A stretch of 64,000 bases of DNA from an uncultured Bacteroidales bacterium (GCA_900319105.1 ONND01000003.1:180225-244224), one strand, 5' to 3'; positions 38,269-46,338 are shown, counted from the stretch's first letter. Notes: generated by a model not told the origin, from the letters alone. Made by a program: numbers and translations.

Positions 38269-40092
38269 TTACTTCACTCTCATTCCTCGTGCGTCAAACA
38301 CTTGCTCGCCCACTTTGATCAGCAACTGTCCGTCGCGGAGCATTTTCTCGCCCGTGGAGGAGTTGAAGGAGGTTATTTCTTCCACGCCCTCAGGAATAGG
38401 CTTACGCTCGGTGTTCTTGTCCCCGCGCGCGCTATTCATCTTATAATATACGCCGTAGTTAACGCCCTTCGACGCTAAGGTATATCCCTGCGGAGTGCTA
38501 TCGTAGCCCGAGTTCGGTCCCACCAGCAGACGGATCGAACCATTCGTTCCGGTGATCGTCGCCTTATAGTAACCATTACCGGCCTCGTCACTCACACTGC
38601 TCTCGCTGTGAACGCCTGCTTTATAACGCGCATTGATCATTGCCTTGATTGCATCTTTGAACGTCACCCAGTGCGGCCAGAACACACACGGAACACCCGG
38701 CATCGAAAGCAGATAAGCATAGCATTGCAGGATCTTATCTTTGCATACCGTCATCGAGTTACCCGCACCGCAGAACTCATTATCATCGCGCTGGAAGCTG
38801 TCATGGCTATCCAGGAATGTAACCGCATAACGAGCCTTACCGGCGCCCGGCAGACCTGCCCCTTTTAATGCTACGTAGTTATCCGACGCTATTCCGTTAT
38901 TGAACGCCGTATATTTGGTAGCGAAGTCAAACGTCGTCGTGTTCCAACCGGCATCGTTCAGGTGCGACTGGAGATTGTTTACATTTCCGTCCCACATCTC
39001 CATTACAGAGAAATACGGCGCTGAGGCAGTGTTATAGTCATTGATATGCGAGTTATGATAGCCTTTGCAGTAATCATAGCGGAAACCATCCACTTTCACC
39101 TCGTTGCGCAGCCATTTCAGGTATGCCTTGAACATCGCTTGTACTTCCGGATTCTTATGATCCCAGTCGCGCGAAGCGGCATAGTTTGCCTCGTCGCCAT
39201 AACCATCGTCCGCATTACCTACTGCATAACCACGACAGGCCGTCGTAGGAGCACTCGTGTTCATCTCGTCCGTATTACATATATACGAGCCATCCGGCGT
39301 AAACGTACCGTAACTACCAAAGGTATAACTCTTGAAATTGCACCATCCTTCTTGCGCATCCGCATGGTTAATGACGATATCGGCCACCACGCGTGCTCCG
39401 TTCTGATGAAGGGTGTTAATCACTTGTGTTAGTTTCTGCTTCGTACCGCGACCGCTGTCCAGATTGCCATAATTGGTAGGATGGTAACCCAAACCATCCC
39501 CCGCACTTACCGAAGGAATCCAGACGAGGTCAAACCACTGACCTATCTCTTCTGCCGACGAACCACTGTTTCCGTTCATGAGATCAATCCATTTGGTACG
39601 ACCGTAACCGTTACCGGTAGGGTTTGCCGTGCTATTCCAGTAGAACGCCTGCAGCATTACGTCCGGACATTGCGCCGGAGCGGCTCCGTCATATCCCGGA
39701 TCACCGCAACTTTCCGCAGGACCGACATACAGGATATCACCCACCTCCATGCTCAGCTTGATATAGAAATCATATTGACCGGCTTTCTTACAGGTCAGTT
39801 GACCGGCTGTTTTGCCGCCCTCGAAACTCTGGTACTCGCCATAAGGATCCAGATCCACCATCCATGTGTCGCCACAACTCTGGTTAATCAGTTTGACTAC
39901 ATCGCCTGCCGCGAGTTCCACGCAGGAAGCCTTGTACTGAACACGACCCTGATAATCCGGATCGCCGTACTTGGGCGCATCTACTACTTTTGTTCCATTA
40001 ATCTGAAGCCCATAAGGGCCATCCTGGCATTCGGCGGCTTGCATCAACACACTGACCATCATGGCCGCCATCATCAAAAATGTTTTCCTCAT
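38269..40092 (-). CDS. Secreted alpha-amylase (GH13) with N-terminal binding domain and T9SS tail
   Basis: 607 residues. It has a signal peptide, then the binding domain shared with the 37315 gene (residues about 20-135) and a GH13 catalytic barrel. Motifs: V-V-A-D-I-V-I-N-H-A-D; V-D-G-F-R-Y-D-Y-C-K-G-Y (nucleophile Asp); V-M-E-M-W-D (acid Glu); V-T-F-L-D-S-H-D-S-F. The C-terminal T9SS tail is L-R-D-G-Q-L-L-I-K-V-G-E-Q-V-F-D. It would hydrolyse starch at the surface or outside the cell. It is 52 bp upstream of the 37315 gene, in the same transcript. Confidence 0.9.
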   Translation of the reverse strand: MRKTFLMMAAMMVSVLMQAAECQDGPYGLQINGTKVVDAPKYGDPDYQGRVQYKASCVELAAGDVVKLINQSCGDTWMVDLDPYGEYQSFEGGKTAGQLTCKKAGQYDFYIKLSMEVGDILYVGPAESCGDPGYDGAAPAQCPDVMLQAFYWNSTANPTGNGYGRTKWIDLMNGNSGSSAEEIGQWFDLVWIPSVSAGDGLGYHPTNYGNLDSGRGTKQKLTQVINTLHQNGARVVADIVINHADAQEGWCNFKSYTFGSYGTFTPDGSYICNTDEMNTSAPTTACRGYAVGNADDGYGDEANYAASRDWDHKNPEVQAMFKAYLKWLRNEVKVDGFRYDYCKGYHNSHINDYNTASAPYFSVMEMWDGNVNNLQSHLNDAGWNTTTFDFATKYTAFNNGIASDNYVALKGAGLPGAGKARYAVTFLDSHDSFQRDDNEFCGAGNSMTVCKDKILQCYAYLLSMPGVPCVFWPHWVTFKDAIKAMINARYKAGVHSESSVSDEAGNGYYKATITGTNGSIRLLVGPNSGYDSTPQGYTLASKGVNYGVYYKMNSARGDKNTERKPIPEGVEEITSFNSSTGEKMLRDGQLLIKVGEQVFDARGMRVK

Positions 40093-40156
40093 AGTATGTA
40101 AATTTTTATTTGTTTATTATATCTTCGTACATATTTGCGCGAACAATCCTTTCACC

Positions 40157-40198
40157 GTACACCATACACCGTACACTGTACACTATACACCATACACC
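40157..40198. repeat. 7-bp tandem repeat (6 copies), amylase intergenic
   Basis: GTACACC, ATACACC, GTACACT twice, ATACACC twice. It lies directly before the stop of the 40201 amylase gene (downstream on the minus strand) and is part of its 3' gap. Confidence 0.8.
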
Positions 40199-40200
40199 TT

Positions 40201-42015
40201 TTACTTCACCCTATTCCCTTGTACATTGTACATTGTCCCATTGTACATGATATAGAGTTTTCCGTCCCGGAGCACCTTGGTACTTGGTACTTGGTCACTT
40301 GGTACCTTGTCTATCCCTGTCGGAACCGGTTTCTCCTTGGTACTGTTCACCCAGATCTCAAAACTCTCGTTATGACCTTCTCTCGTGCTATAGTTGCTGG
40401 CCGCCAGCGTAAAGCCCTGGAAGCCCTGCTTGTTCGCCTTGTCGCCCAGACAGAGGATCAGCCATCCGTATTTACCTACCACCGTAGCCTGATAACCCGT
40501 CGCCGTCGAGTACTCGTCTTTCACTTCGCTCTCGCTGTGTACACCTGCCCATTTGCGGGCAATAATCATCGGCTTTAGATCCTCTTTGTATTTCTTCCAA
40601 TGCGGATAGAACACACACGGCACACCCGGCATCGACAGCAGGAACGCATTCGCTTGCATCAGACGCGCCTTCAACTCCGGTTTCATCGAGTTACCACGTC
40701 CGCCGAACTCATTCTCGTTATCCGGACGAAGGAACCAGTCATGGCTCTCGATAAACGTCACCGAGTGCTTGCCGTTACCCCGACTCATCAAACAATCGCC
40801 GCGACCGCGGCTGTAGTCCCAACCCGCAAACGAATTGAACACGTGCCATTTGAGGTCAAAATCCAAACCCATCAGATCACCTTGTGCGCCATTGATACGG
40901 TTCTGTATCTCATCCGTGCCGGCATAGCACTCCATGAAGGCAATCTCCGGTCTTGCGTTCTTATTGTAATTATGATGATGCCAGTTGTTAAAACCGTCTC
41001 CTTTGTCATAACGGAATCCGTCGTATTTCATCACATTCCGCATCCATTTGAGGTAAGCGATGAACATCTCCTGCACTTTCGGCATGTCGTGTGCCCAGTC
41101 GCGTGCGCCGTCCCAGTTCTCGCCGTCATCGAAATTGCCGGTAGCCGTTCCCCAGCAGGCACCCGAACCCGGGTTGTCAGCCGTAGGCTTGTTCCATTCC
41201 GCGTTCACCTCGTCGTTCTTGCAGATATACGAAGCGTCCGGATAGAACTTACCGTACTCGCCGAAATCCATCTCCGGGAAGTCGCACCAACTGGTCCAGC
41301 CTGCGCAGTGGTTAATCACGATATCTGCCACCACCTTGCAGTTATTCGCATGCAACGCAGCTATCAACGCTTCCAGTTCGGCACGCGTACCCCAGTTCGA
41401 GTTCTGATTGCTGTATTGCTTCGGGTGATACCCCGCTCCGTCGCCATTCGCACTCGGTGGCAACCATACATAGTCAAAATAAGCACCTATCTCAGCTGCC
41501 TGAGGGGTCAGAGTCTTCCATTTGGTATCGCCGTACTCGCTTACACCCGGCGATTTCGAGTCATACGACTCGTTGTAGAAAGCCTGCATCAGCACGCCCT
41601 CGCACTGAGCCGGCACGGCTCCGAGGTAGATATCATCGACATCCTCTCCGTCGCCGCAATTGCTGCCATTACCGATATACAACTGATCCTCGCCGTATTT
41701 GAGTTTAATGTAGCAGTCATAACAACCCGTATTGGTCGTCGTGTACTTATTGCCGCTGCGTGAGAAACCGGCTACCGTGTATTGGTCCAGATCAACCACC
41801 CATGCCTCTTTCGCCTCAGCGTTATAGAGCGTGAACGTGTCGCCGCTCTTCACCTTCACATGCGCCAGATATTCGTCATACTGGCCTGTCATACTGTCTT
41901 TACCCTTGTACTCCGCCGCAAAATACGTCTTGCCGTTCACAAGGATTCCGTAATGTTGTGCAAACGACATCGCTGCACACATCACCATCATCAGAAATAA
42001 ACTCGTCTTTTTCAT
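40201..42015 (-). CDS. Secreted alpha-amylase (GH13) with N-terminal binding domain and T9SS tail
   Basis: About 604 residues from M-K-K-T-S-L-F-L-M. Signal peptide, N-terminal beta domain (Y-G-I-L-V-N-G-K-T-Y-F-A ... C-Y-D-C-Y-I-K-L) related to but diverged from that of the 38269 gene, then a GH13 barrel: V-V-A-D-I-V-I-N-H-C, Y-D-G-F-R-Y-D-K-G-D-G-F (nucleophile Asp), A-F-M-E-C-Y (acid Glu), V-T-F-I-E-S-H-D-W-F. The linker before the T9SS tail is a heptamer element (D-K-V-P-S-D-Q-V-P-S-T-K-V). Same probable role as its neighbours; the split of substrate among the paralogs cannot be read. Confidence 0.88.
   Translation of the reverse strand: MKKTSLFLMMVMCAAMSFAQHYGILVNGKTYFAAEYKGKDSMTGQYDEYLAHVKVKSGDTFTLYNAEAKEAWVVDLDQYTVAGFSRSGNKYTTTNTGCYDCYIKLKYGEDQLYIGNGSNCGDGEDVDDIYLGAVPAQCEGVLMQAFYNESYDSKSPGVSEYGDTKWKTLTPQAAEIGAYFDYVWLPPSANGDGAGYHPKQYSNQNSNWGTRAELEALIAALHANNCKVVADIVINHCAGWTSWCDFPEMDFGEYGKFYPDASYICKNDEVNAEWNKPTADNPGSGACWGTATGNFDDGENWDGARDWAHDMPKVQEMFIAYLKWMRNVMKYDGFRYDKGDGFNNWHHHNYNKNARPEIAFMECYAGTDEIQNRINGAQGDLMGLDFDLKWHVFNSFAGWDYSRGRGDCLMSRGNGKHSVTFIESHDWFLRPDNENEFGGRGNSMKPELKARLMQANAFLLSMPGVPCVFYPHWKKYKEDLKPMIIARKWAGVHSESEVKDEYSTATGYQATVVGKYGWLILCLGDKANKQGFQGFTLAASNYSTREGHNESFEIWVNSTKEKPVPTGIDKVPSDQVPSTKVLRDGKLYIMYNGTMYNVQGNRVK
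40276..40311. repeat. Heptamer element inside an amylase gene
   Basis: CTTGGTA twice, CTTGGTC, ACTTGGTA, CCTTGTC (7-7-7-8-7). It codes for the linker between the amylase domain and its T9SS tail. The same element in the next gene has a different base sequence but the same spacing. Confidence 0.7.
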
Positions 42016-42089
42016 TATATTAGATATTCTTATTATCACCTTTTGTTCGCATCTTTCCCTTCCCCTTCATGGGGGAGCCGGAGGGGGCT

Positions 42090-43553
42090 TTACTTTACTC
42101 TCTTCCCTTGTACGTCGTACATTTGTCCTTCGTACATCAAATAGAGTTTTCCGTCCTTAATGACCTTTGTACATTGTACTTTGTCCCCTTGTACTTTCTC
42201 CATCCCCTGTTCACCCATTTGGACATACACCGTATAAGCGCCGCGGGTGCCGCCCTCTACTGCCAACTCAAATCCCGCCGGCACTTCGGTAGAGCGGTTC
42301 TTGCCTAAGCGTACGATAACTTTGCCGCGGTGACCTTGGATCGTTGCGCTGTATTTATACAGACCGCTTTCCTCTTCCAATACCTTCGACTCGCTATGGA
42401 TACCTACGCGCTTGCGCACAGCGATCAACTCATTGGTCTCACTCTGATAACTCTTCCAGTGCGGCCAGAATATACACGGCACACCCGGCATCATCAGAAT
42501 ATACGCCGTCGCTTGCAAAACATGGTTCTTATTGGTAGCATCCGTCAGATTAGTGGTCTTGGTAAACTGGTTGTCGCCATACGTCGTACCGCGGTCGAAA
42601 GTATCATGGTTATCGATGAACGTCACTGCATAACGCTCCAACCCATACTTGCGGAAACCCTCATATGTTTTGCCGGCATTCAGTTTGCCATACGAACCCT
42701 CTACAATGCCTTTCAGCGAGTACTTCGCCTGAAAATCAAAAATCATCGTATTGGAGTCGCACTCCTGCAGATGCCGTTTCTGGCGGTCCATACTGTCCCA
42801 CAACTCCGAAACAGACATATACGGATTCGCCGCCTCGTTATACATCTTCAGATAGCGACCATGGAATCCGAGCGTCATATCATAACGGAAACCGTCGTAG
42901 TTCATTGTATTCAGCAGCCATTGCGTGTAGGCCTTTGCCCAGTTCTGCACATACTCGCTCGTATGGTCCAGATCGCGCGCACCGTCGAAATTGGTACCCG
43001 TATCGCTTGCTCCGCGGTCCGACGTTGACGCGTTATAGCAACTGGATTTCGAGTCCGTGAAGCACTCGTCATTCCGGCATATCTGTTTCTGCGTGAGTGT
43101 ATAGGAGCCATAACTGCCGAAATAATCGGTCCAGAAATTGCACCAGTTCGTCAGATTGCCGCGGTGGTTCACCACGACGTCAGCCAGCACTTTCGTATTG
43201 CCTTTGTGCAGGGCGTTAATCAAATTGCTCAACTCGGTGGGGGCACCCCAGTCGCTTTCCTGGTTGCTATATTGCTTGGCGGAATAACCTACACCGCAAC
43301 CCTTCGGACCTGCACTCGGCGGAAACCATACTACATCGAAGTTCGCATTGATGGCAGCGGTATCCTTGAGCAGTTCGATCCACCTCGTACTGCCGTATTT
43401 CGTCGTAGAAGCATTGCTATTATAGCTATCCCAATAAAAAGCCTGAAGCATCACGTCCTCGCACTCCGAGGGAACACCTATATTTTTCGCATTGAGCGCG
43501 CTCGCGCCGGCGAGAAGAAGCAGAGAAAGGATATTAAGAATGATTTTTTTCAT
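42090..43553 (-). CDS. Secreted alpha-amylase (GH13) with T9SS tail
   Basis: 487 residues from M-K-K-I-I-L-N-I-L, with a signal peptide. The frame is open for another 103 codons upstream but those overlap trmO in another frame, and the promoter (43598-43628) lies inside them. There is no N-terminal binding domain. Barrel motifs: V-L-A-D-V-V-V-N-H-R-G, Y-D-G-F-R-Y-D-M-T-L-G-F (nucleophile Asp), S-V-S-E-L-W-D (acid Glu), V-T-F-I-D-N-H-D-T-F-D-R-G. The tail is V-I-K-D-G-K-L-Y-L-M-Y-E-G-Q-M-Y-D-V-Q. First gene of the amylase transcript. Confidence 0.9.
   Translation of the reverse strand: MKKIILNILSLLLLAGASALNAKNIGVPSECEDVMLQAFYWDSYNSNASTTKYGSTRWIELLKDTAAINANFDVVWFPPSAGPKGCGVGYSAKQYSNQESDWGAPTELSNLINALHKGNTKVLADVVVNHRGNLTNWCNFWTDYFGSYGSYTLTQKQICRNDECFTDSKSSCYNASTSDRGASDTGTNFDGARDLDHTSEYVQNWAKAYTQWLLNTMNYDGFRYDMTLGFHGRYLKMYNEAANPYMSVSELWDSMDRQKRHLQECDSNTMIFDFQAKYSLKGIVEGSYGKLNAGKTYEGFRKYGLERYAVTFIDNHDTFDRGTTYGDNQFTKTTNLTDATNKNHVLQATAYILMMPGVPCIFWPHWKSYQSETNELIAVRKRVGIHSESKVLEEESGLYKYSATIQGHRGKVIVRLGKNRSTEVPAGFELAVEGGTRGAYTVYVQMGEQGMEKVQGDKVQCTKVIKDGKLYLMYEGQMYDVQGKRVK
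42165..42200. repeat. Heptamer element inside an amylase gene
   Basis: CTTTGTA, CATTGTA, CTTTGTC, CCCTTGTA, CTTTCTC (7-7-7-8-7). It codes for E-K-V-Q-G-D-K-V-Q-C-T-K-V just before the T9SS tail. Confidence 0.7.
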
Positions 43554-43597
43554 GGTTCTGAAACTAATAAAATAGTTTAACTTTGTTAAAACGACTG

Positions 43598-43628
43598 CAA
43601 AGGTACAACAAATATTTGGAATATACAA
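43598..43628 (-). promoter_or_regulatory. Promoter of the amylase cluster
   Basis: TTG (43626-43628), 20 bp, TACCTTTG (43598-43605). It lies 45 bp before the corrected start at 43553 and inside the 3' end of trmO's gap. Confidence 0.7.
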
Positions 43629-43648
43629 GTATTTTTGCGGGAAAATTG

Positions 43649-44380
43649 TTATTTTTGCGTTTTTTCTATCTTTTCTACCAAAACTGTACCGTTTTGTACA
43701 CGGAAAGTGACGCACCATCCCGCATAATCCATCTTGTACTCCCGTTCCGGATCGTCTTGATAACCCGGCCGCGGATCTTGACTCAAAATGTAGGATATTT
43801 CCCGCTCGAGGTCTTGCCGAGGTTTTGTAGAGGTAATGTCGAGGTTTTGTACTGCCTTCCAATCTACCTTTAATGTTCTGTTTTTCGTCTCTTCCGCAAA
43901 ACCATTTATGGCATCCGGATGGCTATCGGAAAAACTCAAATAGGGTTTTATATCGTATATCGGTGTCCCGTCCAACACATCCGCCCCACTCACTAATAAT
44001 TCGCAACTTACCCCCTTCCCTTCAGGGAGGGGACGGGAGTAGGCTTTTACAAGTCTCACGCTACTCAGCCCGATGGGGTTCGGCCGGAACGGACTTCTGG
44101 TGGCGAATACTCCCATCCGCGTATTTCCTCCCAACCTCGGCGGCCGCACCGTCGGACTCCACTCCTTTGTACTTTGTACTTTGTCACTTTGTACCTTGTC
44201 AAATCCCCATAAAATCCACAGATGGCTATAGCCCTCTATCCCCCGCAGCGCTTCCGGGATGCTGTATTCCGGCTCAAAAACGATGCGGGTCAGAATAGGA
44301 CTCTCGTCTCTACTCTGCCTCGGGATTCCGAATTTGTCGGTATGCCCGTTTCGGGCGTATGCAATCACTTTTAATTCCAT
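43649..44380 (-). CDS. trmO: tRNA (N6-threonylcarbamoyladenosine(37)-N6)-methyltransferase TrmO
   Basis: About 243 residues from M-E-L-K-V-I-A-Y-A-R. The TsaA/TrmO domain shows F-G-I-P-R-Q-S, G-Y-S-H-L-W-I-L-W, R-P-P-R-L-G-G-N-T-R-M-G-V-F-A-T-R-S-P-F-R-P-N-P-I-G-L-S and D-G-T-P-I-Y-D-I-K-P-Y. TrmO methylates t6A37 of threonine tRNAs. Two inserts are odd: D-K-V-Q-S-D-K-V-Q-S-T-K is encoded by a heptamer element (44165-44200), and S-R-P-L-P-E-G-K-G by a GC-rich palindrome element (44010-44043). The frame is open to 44464, but the promoter -33 box lies in that part. Confidence 0.88.
   Translation of the reverse strand: MELKVIAYARNGHTDKFGIPRQSRDESPILTRIVFEPEYSIPEALRGIEGYSHLWILWGFDKVQSDKVQSTKEWSPTVRPPRLGGNTRMGVFATRSPFRPNPIGLSSVRLVKAYSRPLPEGKGVSCELLVSGADVLDGTPIYDIKPYLSFSDSHPDAINGFAEETKNRTLKVDWKAVQNLDITSTKPRQDLEREISYILSQDPRPGYQDDPEREYKMDYAGWCVTFRVQNGTVLVEKIEKTQK
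44010..44043. repeat. GC-rich palindrome-type repeat inside trmO
   Basis: CCCCCTTCCCTTCAGGGAGG followed by GGACGGGAG. It codes for a loop insert between two conserved TrmO strands. Confidence 0.5.
44165..44200. repeat. Heptamer element inside trmO
   Basis: CTTTGTA, CTTTGTA, CTTTGTC, ACTTTGTA, CCTTGTC (7-7-7-8-7). It is the best-preserved copy in the window and interrupts the TrmO domain between W-G-F and E-W-S-P-T-V. Confidence 0.75.
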
Positions 44381-44423
44381 GATTTTGACGTATCGACCAA
44401 ACTTGGGCGATAAAAAAACGTGC

Positions 44424-44455
44424 AAAATTACAAAAAAATACGCATATTTGCAAAA
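44424..44455 (-). promoter_or_regulatory. Promoter of trmO
   Basis: TTTG (44452-44455), 20 bp, TAATTTTG (44424-44431) on the minus strand. It is divergent from the tRNA-Phe promoter. Confidence 0.65.
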
Positions 44456-44469
44456 AAAATGCAAAAAAA

Positions 44470-44501
44470 TTTGGTCATATCAAAAAAAAGCAGTACTTTT
44501 G
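44470..44501 (+). promoter_or_regulatory. Promoter of tRNA-Phe
   Basis: TTTG (44470-44473), 20 bp, TACTTTTG (44494-44501). From the -33 box to the start point the sequence equals that of the tRNA-tuf promoter at 15802-15833. Confidence 0.75.
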
Positions 44502-44647
44502 CACCCGCTTTTCGAAAAAACAACAATCCGCATGGTTTCCTCGGGATGTAAACCAGCGAAGCGTTTGCAGACCGAAAAGCGTAGTACAGAACATAGGCGT
44601 AATCGAGCGACGAGGTCGCGAGTCACGCGGAGTTCTGATGCAAGCGC

Positions 44648-44720
44648 GGTGCCATAGCTCAGTTGGTAGAGCAAAGGACTGAAAATCCTTGTGTCACTGG
44701 TTCGATTCCCGTTGGCACCA
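44648..44720 (+). tRNA. tRNA-Phe (GAA)
   Basis: Acceptor GGTGCCA/TGGCACC, D arm GCTCAGTTGGTAGAGC, anticodon stem AAGGA/TCCTT with loop CTGAAAA (anticodon GAA), T loop TTCGATT. CCA is not encoded. It is transcribed from 44470-44501 after about 145 nt of leader. Confidence 0.93.
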
Positions 44721-44723
44721 CAA
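44704..44723. repeat. tRNA-Phe 3' end repeat, intact copy
   Basis: The 3' end of tRNA-Phe (GATTCCC-G-TTGGCACCACAA) recurs almost unchanged at 44883-44903 (GATTCCC-TA-TTGGCACCACAA), 179 bp downstream. It is shaped like an attachment site pair left by an integrated element. Confidence 0.55.
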
Positions 44724-44726
44724 AAA

Positions 44727-44754
44727 ACGACTCCATGTGGGGTCGTTTTTTTGT
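44727..44754 (+). terminator. Terminator of tRNA-Phe
   Basis: ACGACTCC, ATGT loop, GGGGTCGT (one G-T pair) and a run of seven Ts. It starts seven bases after the tRNA. Confidence 0.85.
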
Positions 44755-44882
44755 GCGTGTCCCGGTATCGGACCACCTTTAATGGGGCCCCCGCAGATTT
44801 TAATCCTTGGGGAGAGCGCAGCTCATCTGAGTAACTACCGTTAAAACGCAGTTTTGACGCGCTTACGAAGATGATGCAAGCG

Positions 44883-44903
44883 AGATTCCCTATTGGCACC
44901 ACA
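44883..44903. repeat. tRNA-Phe 3' end repeat, displaced copy
   Basis: Copy of the tRNA-Phe 3' end (see 44704-44723) at the end of the DUF4143 ATPase gene. The 150 bp between the two copies show only hairpins (for example GGGGCCCCCGCAG/CTTGGGGAG) and no gene. Confidence 0.55.
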
Positions 44904-46062
44904 ATTGTGCCAAATGTCGGTAGTTTAGCAGCCATATATCGCCGGCCGTATTCTCAAAATCGCCGGTGTAAACTACTGCCCTGCGAGCAATTGGAGTACC
45001 CGTCCACTCCGGCAGTTTGCGCAAGGTCTTCTCAAACGCCTGCTGATACGTCATGGCCGACTTCACCTCTATAGCGTATAATTTGCCTTCCTCTTTGACC
45101 AGAATATCTACCTCATTTTGATTGCTATCTCGATAGAAGAACACATTCCCCTCCTTACCCTGGTTCGTGCGGTGTTTGATGCACTCCATAACTATCATAT
45201 TCTCGAAAATAGCCCCCCGCATCTTATCTATCTCTAATTGCCGCGGGGACTCAATATCCAATAAATAGCAAGCCAAGCCCGGATCATTAAAATAGAGTTT
45301 AGGTGTCTTAACGATTCGCTTGGATATATTCTCGTAATACGGCGGCAACAATGTGACCAGATACGAAGCTTGCATAACGGATAACCAATGATTGATAGTG
45401 TTTTTATCCACTCCAACCTCTGCGCCTATCTCTGTAGCATTGAATAACGAACCTATTCTTGCGGCACAAAGTTTCATAAATTTCATGAATTGCATCTGGT
45501 CTTTTATCTTCAGCAAGTCGCGCACGTCTTTCTCTAAATAGGTCTTTACATAACTTGGATAGAACAAGCGAGCGATATTCTTATTTGCACAAACGGCAGG
45601 GTATAAACCGTCATACATCTGCTGATTCGCCTCTTTTGCGCTATCTGTTGTCTCCTCCAGCGACATTGGCAATAACTCATATACACCGGCACGACCGGGT
45701 AATGACTCGGTCAAGCCTTTCAGCAATTCCAGATTACTGCTTCCCGTCAACAGAAACTTACGCTCCGGATGATTATCTACGATACCCTGTATGTAGTCCA
45801 ACAGCACTGGCACTTTCTGTACCTCATCAATAAACATACCTTCTGGATGCTGATTGAGAAATGCCACTGGATCATTCTCCGCGAAACTGCGCACGTGCAA
45901 ATCTTTCATGCTATACTGCTTATACTCAGGGAAGAGATGCTTCAGTATGGTGGACTTACCGGACTGACGTGGCCCGGTAACGGATAACACAGAGAAGTAC
46001 TGCGCTGCCTCTTTGAGCAGTTCCTCCATCTTGCGAGGAATATAAATAGGATTAGTCGCCAT
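44890..46062 (-). CDS. DUF4143-family AAA ATPase
   Basis: About 390 residues from M-A-T-N-P-I-Y-I-P. The Walker A motif is G-P-R-Q-S-G-K-S-T (the G-P-R-Q form is typical), Walker B M-F-I-D-E-V-Q-K, and L-L-T-G-S-S-N-L-E-L follows. The C-terminal DUF4143 part ends in the nuclease-like motif N-E-V-D-I-L-V ... A-I-E-V-K-S. The role of this widespread family is not known. The frame is open to 46116 but the -33 promoter box is inside it, so 46062 is the start. The gene ends at the displaced tRNA-Phe 3' repeat, so it may have come in with an integrated element. Confidence 0.85.
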   Translation of the reverse strand: MATNPIYIPRKMEELLKEAAQYFSVLSVTGPRQSGKSTILKHLFPEYKQYSMKDLHVRSFAENDPVAFLNQHPEGMFIDEVQKVPVLLDYIQGIVDNHPERKFLLTGSSNLELLKGLTESLPGRAGVYELLPMSLEETTDSAKEANQQMYDGLYPAVCANKNIARLFYPSYVKTYLEKDVRDLLKIKDQMQFMKFMKLCAARIGSLFNATEIGAEVGVDKNTINHWLSVMQASYLVTLLPPYYENISKRIVKTPKLYFNDPGLACYLLDIESPRQLEIDKMRGAIFENMIVMECIKHRTNQGKEGNVFFYRDSNQNEVDILVKEEGKLYAIEVKSAMTYQQAFEKTLRKLPEWTGTPIARRAVVYTGDFENTAGDIWLLNYRHLAQLWCQ

Positions 46063-46085
46063 AGTGTTGAGTTTAAAATCCGCTA

Positions 46086-46117
46086 CAAAAGTACAATTTT
46101 TTTTTGAAACAGCCAAA
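46086..46117 (-). promoter_or_regulatory. Promoter of the DUF4143 ATPase gene
   Basis: TTTG (46114-46117), 20 bp, TACTTTTG (46086-46093) on the minus strand. It decides the start at 46062. Confidence 0.7.
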
Positions 46118-46188
46118 TATTTTAGTAATAATTTTATGTAATTCGTGAGTTTTGCTCACTATTTACATGAATTTTGAGCATCTCTACA

Positions 46189-46215
46189 CAAAAAACAGGG
46201 CAACCAATGCCCTGT
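46189..46215 (-). terminator. Terminator of the surface-protein operon
   Basis: ACAGGGCA/TGCCCTGT around a five-base loop, followed by a T run on the minus strand. It lies 120 bp after the stop of the 46339 gene. The rest of the 46118-46338 gap shows nothing else. Confidence 0.8.
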
Positions 46216-46338
46216 CTCTCTCATTTCTACACCTCGATAAATAAAAAACTCTTTTACGTTTTTTTCTATACTCGTTTTTGTCATTTTTTGTTCCGTTTTC
46301 GTGAGCTCGCGTGTTTTTGATTTACCCTCTCCGCGCGT

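Noticed and set aside
43554-43862. 103-residue N-terminal extension of the first amylase
   Set aside because: It overlaps trmO in another frame and contains the amylase promoter; the signal peptide begins at the later ATG.
44480-44935. 151-codon minus-strand frame
   Set aside because: It runs through tRNA-Phe and its terminator on the other strand, and the translation is that of a tRNA.
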